Source: Panulirus ornatus
Lineage: Eukaryota; Arthropoda; Malacostraca; Decapoda; Palinuridae
Direction: 5' to 3'
Length of the DNA stretch: 64,000 nt
NCBI RefSeq assembly: GCF_036320965.1
Contig: NC_092281.1
Coordinates: 12,070,719-12,134,718, forward strand
Under the pieces are notes generated by a model. That model was not told the origin of the DNA and did no database searches. It was given only the letters and a program-made list of their open reading frames with translations. A program made the translations under genes and the position numbers. The number at the start of each line of letters is the position of its first letter. Positions within the stretch are counted from its first letter, which is position 1. Shown here in pieces: positions 27,969-35,718 of this stretch.

Positions 27969-30900
27969 ATTTTGATGACTCATGGGAAGATGGGTTATCA
28001 CTATGGGCGTTTAAGTTCTCTCTCACAATCCTTCTCACACAATCTCTCGACGTCAGTCCTGATACTGTTAACCGTTAAGTCCTTACAAGTGAGAGAGGCG
28101 TGTAATCTAATCCCGTTAAGATGACAGTCAATGTCTCACACTGCCCGTATCATCATCTGGTGTCCGTTTGGTTTGGATTCCAAAACTATTGCATCTTTCC
28201 CACCCTAAAAAGTCTGCCTACGTCTCTTTACAAATGCCCCCTTTTCAAATAATTTTCTCATAAATCTTAAAGATCGTCAAAAGGCATATATTCAAGTCTG
28301 ACTCGCGTCCTTCATAAAAGTAATTTCCAAACTGTACATCAAGATTACCGGAGACCATAAATCTGCGTCCTCTGGCATAAAACTAATCATCGCACAGAAT
28401 GAACACCCAACATGCGTTTCCCGGTCTATTTTTAAAATAAACCTCAAGTAATCAAGATTGTATTAACCACAATTACCTGGCAATCCAATGTTCACAGTAT
28501 CATAATGTATTCTGACAGTAGAACAACACAAACCACCCCCAACAAACCTTCTGGTCAGGTCAACTCGCTCGGTCTCATGCACACAGCCTCTAGAATATTA
28601 GTACAACACACCTCATTTATTACCGTGTGTGCGGGTAAGGACAACTCAGCAGGGGTCAGGTGGTGTGGTGAGGGGAGGAGGTAATGGAGTTGAGGCTGGG
28701 GTAGAGACACACCATAAAGCACACCAGCGGTGTCAACAACCACATCGGGCCGAGCTCTTTCTTCACCACCGCCACAACAACCAGGCCACCACCCACCGAC
28801 CCCCTGTGTGTGGCTGTATGTCAACCGCCCGTCCTGAGACACCCAGTCTTGATGACGTCTCTAGCAACACGCCTCCACCAAGCCATACCCACATTACCCT
28901 ATGCCACGCCACACAACACGACCACAGAAATATATCTCAAGCTAAATGATACGGTCTCTCTGCCTTTCGCCTACCGTTACTACATGCCTTCGTCTGATGC
29001 CCAGGCGCCAGATTTACCTCAGTGCTAGGCTTATCCTGGGCAGAACCTGGCACTGGGATAAGCCTAGCCCCAGGGTAAACGTTGCCAGGCTTACTCCGGT
29101 GCCAAGATTATCCAGGTGCCAGGCTTACCCTTACGCTAAGCTTACCCTGGTGCCTGGCTTACATTGTCGCACTGGGTCTCAAGGGGGAATGTCCTAATGC
29201 CAGGGGTCGAGGATGATAAAACTGAGGCGTCAGATACAGGATTGCCTAGGGTGGTGTCAGAGGCCGAGGTTGATATAAGGAAGGTGCTACAGGCCGGGGA
29301 TGGCACAGGGGTGATGCCAGAGGCAGAAGTTGACACAAGTGGGAGATGCCACCTGACCTCCCAGTGCCACCACACCATCTGACCCTTGCATCAACTGTTG
29401 GGTCACCCTGAGCCACCTGACCTCCCAGTACCTGCCCCTTCACCCAACCCTTGCACCAAGTGTTTGCTCATCCTGGGCCACCTGACCTTATGGGCGTGGA
29501 TCTCAAGAGTCTCACTGACCGACCAATGGTGGCAGCATGATTGATTCCGTCAGGTACCAGAGTGTGAACACTGTGTGGGCGGCAGTATTACCCCTTATGG
29601 GTGGTGGGAGCAGGGTGGTGCGTGCTGGGTGGGCGGTGTGGGTGGGTGGGCGGGTGGAAGGCACCAAGGTCGGCCAAGGATGCGGATGGGGTTGCGGCCG
29701 ACGTATATGGCTAAGGTTCCCCTGTAGGCCATCCGTGGGGGGAGGAGCACCTGGCCACCCACACTGCCAACCCAGGTACTCACCACCAAACGCCCAGCAC
29801 CTAGCACCTGCCCCAGCACTTAGCACCTGTCCCAGTACCCAGCACCTGTCCCAGTACCCAGCACCTGCCCCAGTACCTAGTATCTGCCTTTGCACCTACC
29901 ACCTGCCTCAGTACCCAGCACCTACCCCAGCATCTAACACCTGCTCCAGCATACAACACTTGCTACAGTTCCTAGCACCTGCCCCTGTGCCCAGAACCAT
30001 CCCAGTACCTACCATCTGCCTCAGTAACCAACACCTACCCCAGGACTTAGCACAAGCCCCAGGACCGGCCAAGCACCTGGCACATGTCTTAGTATCCAAC
30101 ACCTGCCCCAAGTACCCAACACCTGCTCCAGTGCCCAGCACCTAACCCTGTAACCAATACATGCCTCAGTACCCATTACTTGCACCCAGTATCTAGCAGC
30201 TGCCTCTGCCCAACACCTGTCCCAGTACCCAGCATGTTCCCTAGTACCCAGCACCCACCCCAGTACCTAGCACTTGTCCCAGTACCCAGCACCCGTCCCA
30301 GGACCTAGAACCTGCACCAATACCCAGCACCTACCCCAGTATCCAGCTACAACCGCGGTACTCCACCAACAGCTCGTCAGCATGTCCCCAAAACCTAACC
30401 AACAGTTACTTAACAGCTGTCCAGCACCAAGCCATCATCTGGTCAACAACGCTCATCCCAGCACCCAGCCACCAACTGGTCAATAGTCCCCGTCCCCAGC
30501 ATCCAGCTACCAGCTGGTCAACAGTTCTACAGCACCTAGCCACCAACTGGTCAACAACCCCCACCCCAGCACCCAGCCACCAACTGGTCAACAACCCCCA
30601 CCCCAAGCACCCAGCCACTAGCTGGTCATTAACTCCCCAACAAGACTGAGGTCAGTGGCACCCGGCCACCCACACTATGTGCATGTGTGAGGGAGTGAGT
30701 GCAGAGTTCAGTTACCTTGATGAAGATCTGCCAAACAAAGGTTTGCAAAACCAGAATGATGAAGAGTAGAAAACTTGATTTCAAAAGACTGGGATGTGCA
30801 GAAAGGGAAGTGAACTATGTGGGGGACTGATATTTTTGGAGTGGGATATGTAAGAGAGCCAGGAGAGGATGTAAAAGGAAGGACTGGAGTCCTGAGATGG

Positions 30901-31631
30901 TCTGGCCATACTGACACTTCATATGTGGTATGTTCATAAAGTGACTGAAAGTTGTAGAAGAGTAAAAGTGAAGTAAGATGGGCAAAGTGGGGTAGTAATG
31001 TACATGAGTATATGCATGTGTTGACCAAGTACTTAGATTTGTTCAAAGGTAAAGTTGCTTTGAAATGAATTGCTCAATTCACAAATTTTTTTTTTTTTTT
31101 TTTTTTTTTATACTTTGTCGCTGTCTCCCGCGTTTGCGAGGTAGCGCAAGGAAACAGACGAAAGAAATGGCCCAACCCCCCCCATACACATGTACATACA
31201 CACGTCCACACACGCAAATATACATACCTACACAGCTTTCCATGGTTTACCCCAGACGCTTCACATGCCTTGATTCACAAATACCTCTTGCAAAATTGAA
31301 GTAATCTATTGTTTTCAACTAAGTAATTTCACAGAAAGTACATTCTTCCACTGCTTTACTCACATCAAAATTTAGTGTGAGAGCCAATGGAGGGGGATGA
31401 AGTTAATTAAGCCCTTCTAATCTGACATGTTGCACTTTTAAGGTAATTTCTCGAGGCAATTGCTTACAAGATCACACATACTACAAATGACCCAGAGCAA
31501 TACTTTCTGTCAGTACTCAACAATTTCCAGAGATATTAGAAATATTTTTACCAATTATGTGTTAAAAGTTGATATCAGTTTTCACCAAGAGTGAAAAGAT
31601 CCCAAACAAATTAATAATAATAATAATAATG

Positions 31632-31673
<42 letters not shown>

Positions 31674-33835
31674 GAAATAATAATAATATATATTAAATGT
31701 GTATGTGGGTGGGTTGGGCCAATCTTTCATCTGTTTCCTTGCGCTACCTCGCTAACGCGGGAGACAGCGACAAAGTACGATAAATAAATAATAATAACAA
31801 TGCATACATACCAGTGTTACCAAGGACCTTTCTAAAGGCTCCTGCAGCCCAAGGTTGCACTACTTCAAGTATCAGGAAAATCCAGACTAAGTACTTACAG
31901 TAATTTTTCTATATCAGTAAATCTCACTACGTTAAGCTAATTCTTAAGGTCTAATTCCTCAAACAAATGTGATAATTTGAATACCACATGTTTATAATTT
32001 CAATTAAATAAAAAACAAAGAAATATACTTCATACTAACATTCTGTACACCTGCATCATAAAAATCAAAGATGACTATTCACTCTGAATGTCATGGTACA
32101 AAAGAAATGCTCATGAGAAAGACTATCTCAATTATGCAGCTTGATTACTGCAATTCAAATAATTTACAAGAAAAGTTAATTAAAAAAAGCTGCATACCTA
32201 CATGCACTTGATCCATTCCACATCAATAGGAATGGAGTTTTGATAACAGACGGCTTAACCTAATAAATTCACATTGATCTGAGAGACAGGTTGACCAGAG
32301 AAACAGAGTAGCACTTCAGTCCCTTATCAATTACAAAAATCATCAGTATTATGGCATACACATTTTTATTTTCAATATCAAAACAAACACAATAGTTTTT
32401 CATTGACAATCTTTTCCATGATGAAAGTAAGTCATTCAACGAGTACAATGCTTTTATCTAACAAATTTTTTTCAGTTATGAGATAATCTGCATAGATAAG
32501 GGATTCGAGTATGTCACAAACTTGTGTGCACAAAACTTTGTATCACGCAATGTTCAACTGATCACCACTAAGTGTAAAATGCATAAATCATAAAATTTCC
32601 TCTGTAAAACTTTCTGTACTTTGTACATATACTTTACCCATGTGCTTATCCAAAGGGTTGAAGTATCCAGCCCCATCTTGATATCAAGCTCTTTTGTGAT
32701 TAACTAATTACTATAACAACCCCCACTATGTAATTCCTCAACTGTGTATTTTCAGCCAAATGGCTGCCTTAATTCAATAAACCATTATGTATTAATTTAC
32801 AATTCATTTACATAAAAACCACTTCAGCCATTGTTTGTTACCTTTCTGATCAATATCTAAAAGAATCATAAAATATCTAACTCTATACACCCCTAAAATC
32901 TATTTGCTTGTGTAGTGCATGTGATAATCTGACAGTATGAGTCTAGTCTAATCCCATGTTGCTATTAGCTTTGGATAAAGAGTGATATTGTGCTGTGATG
33001 CTGCTGTTGTGTTTAGAAAATACAATAACAGTTAAAATGCATGATTTGAAGTATCATAATTTACTGAATGATATTGAACAGGGGAACAGTGCTGCAGTTT
33101 CTGTATATTAGAGAAACTGTGGAGTCAATTAACTTAAAGGTACGTAAAGTAGATGTAAAAATCAAGTAAACCCATGAAAACCTCAGCTAATCTCACCCAC
33201 TAGCCAATATGTAAACAAATCTAGAAGTGCATCAACATTAAATTGTTAAGCTCCTGGAGATCTCATGGCTACTCAGTCTGTCGCATGTTTTCCGACATTT
33301 GGCAGTTTTGCACAATGCTCAGTCAAGGTGTGTGACTGGCACATTCTTATTAGAATACTGTACATAAAGATAAACCTTGATTGCTATGGAGCTTAGATAA
33401 GCTCATCATAAATCTAGATATGTGACATAAATTAACAATGTCATGATGGGTAGTTTGAGTTACAACCTAAATACTACCCATCATGACACTGCTAACATGT
33501 ATCACTTATAGTGTATTCCCTTACTTTTTATGTTCTATGCATTGTGGGGTTTTTTCGAGTTTGTTTCTTATATACATATTATTTGCAATTTGAATTCTAT
33601 ATCTAAGTTTTGAAGCAGTTTTTCTTTTTTGTACATTCTTGATGATGCCTTTGTGAAGGCAAAAGCATGATTGAAATAAAAGGGATAGTTCTGGGCAACT
33701 GGTGTTTGAGCACCTATCTAATGGTAGAATATTGAGAAAATTAGGGAACAAAAATGAAGATCAATAACTCTAAATATGTTGTCATATTCAATTCTATGTG
33801 CATCAGAGAAAACCTGCTCCAGGCTTACACTAATA

Positions 33836-33916
<81 letters not shown>

Positions 33917-34091
33917 AAAGATCACAATTTTGCGCGTGATCAAGATATTCCTATGAGTCCACGAGGAAAATGAAACGCGAAAAGTGCCCAAGTGCACTTT
34001 CGTGTATAATCACATCATCAGGGTAGACACAAGAGAGAAATATAACAGTCAGTTGATATACATCGAAGAGACGAAACTAGGACGCCAAATA

Positions 34092-34163
<72 letters not shown>

Positions 34164-35372
34164 TTGCTTTGTCGCTGTCTCCCGCGTTTGCGAGGTAGCG
34201 CAAGGAAACAGATGAAAGAAATGGCCCAACCCACCCCCATACACATGTATATACATACGTCCACACACGCAAATATACATACCTACATAACTTTCCATGG
34301 TTTACCCCAGACGCTTCACATGCCTTGATTCAATCCACTGACAGCACGTCAACCCCGGTATACCACATCGCTCCAATTCACTCTATTCCTTGCCCTCCTT
34401 TCACCCTCCTGCATGTTCAGGCTCCGATCACACAAAATCTTTTTCACTCCATCTTTCCACCTCCAATTTGGTCTCCCTCTTCTCCTTGTTCCCTCCACCT
34501 CCGACACATATATCCTCTTGGTCAATCTTTCCTCACTCATTCTCTCCATGTGCCCAAACCATTTCAAAACACCCTCTTCTGCTCTCTCAACCACGCTCTT
34601 TTTATTTCCACACATCTCTCTTACCCTTACGTTACTTACTCGATCAAACCACCTCACACCACACATTGTCCTCAAACATCTCATTTCCAGCACATCCATC
34701 CTCCTGCGCACAACTCTATCCATAGCCCACGCCTCGCAACCATACAACATTGTTGGAACCACTATTCCTTCAAACATACCCATTTTTGCTTTCCGAGATA
34801 ATGTTCTTGACTTCCACACATTCTTCAAGGCTCCCAGAATTTTCGCCCCCTCCCCCACCCTATGATTCACTTCTGCTTCCATGGTTCCATCCGCTGCCAG
34901 ATCCACTCCCAGATATCTAAAACACTTTACTTCCTCCAGTTTTTCTCCATTCAAACTTACCTCCCAATTGACTTGACCCTCAACCCAACTGTACCTAATA
35001 ACCTTGCTCTTATTCACATTTACTCTTAACTTTCTTCTTTCACACACTTTACCAAACTCAGTCACCAGCTTCTGCAGTTTCTCACATGAATCAGCCACCA
35101 GCGCTGTATCATCAGCGAACAACAACTGACTCACTTCCCAAGCTCTCTCATCCACAACAGACTTCATACTTGCCCCTCTTTCCAAAACTCTTGCATTCAC
35201 CTCCTTAACAACCCCATCCATAAACAAATTAAACAACCATGGAGACATCACACACCCCTGCCGCAAACCTACATTCACTGAGAACCAATCACTTTCCTCT
35301 CTTCCTACACGTACACATGCCTTACATCCTCGATAAAAACTTTTCACTGCTTCTAACAACTTGCCTCCCACA

Positions 35373-35414
<42 letters not shown>

Positions 35415-35636
35415 TTTTTCAAACATTCACCATTTCCTATGTTAGCAAGGTAGTGTTAAGAACAGAGGACTGAGCCTTTGAGGGAAAATCCTCACTTGGC
35501 CCCCCTTCTCTGTACCTTCTTTTGAAAAGTAAAAACTGGAGGGGAGGATTTCCAGCCCCCCACTCCCTCCCCTTTTAGTCGCCTTCTACAAGATGCAGGG
35601 ACTACGTGGGAAGTATTTTCTTCCCTATCCCCAGGG

Positions 35637-35718
<82 letters not shown>

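Noticed and set aside
29537..30145. 202-codon proline/threonine/cysteine-rich frame
   Set aside because: It coincides with a degenerate 19-20-bp minisatellite and lacks splice or family evidence.
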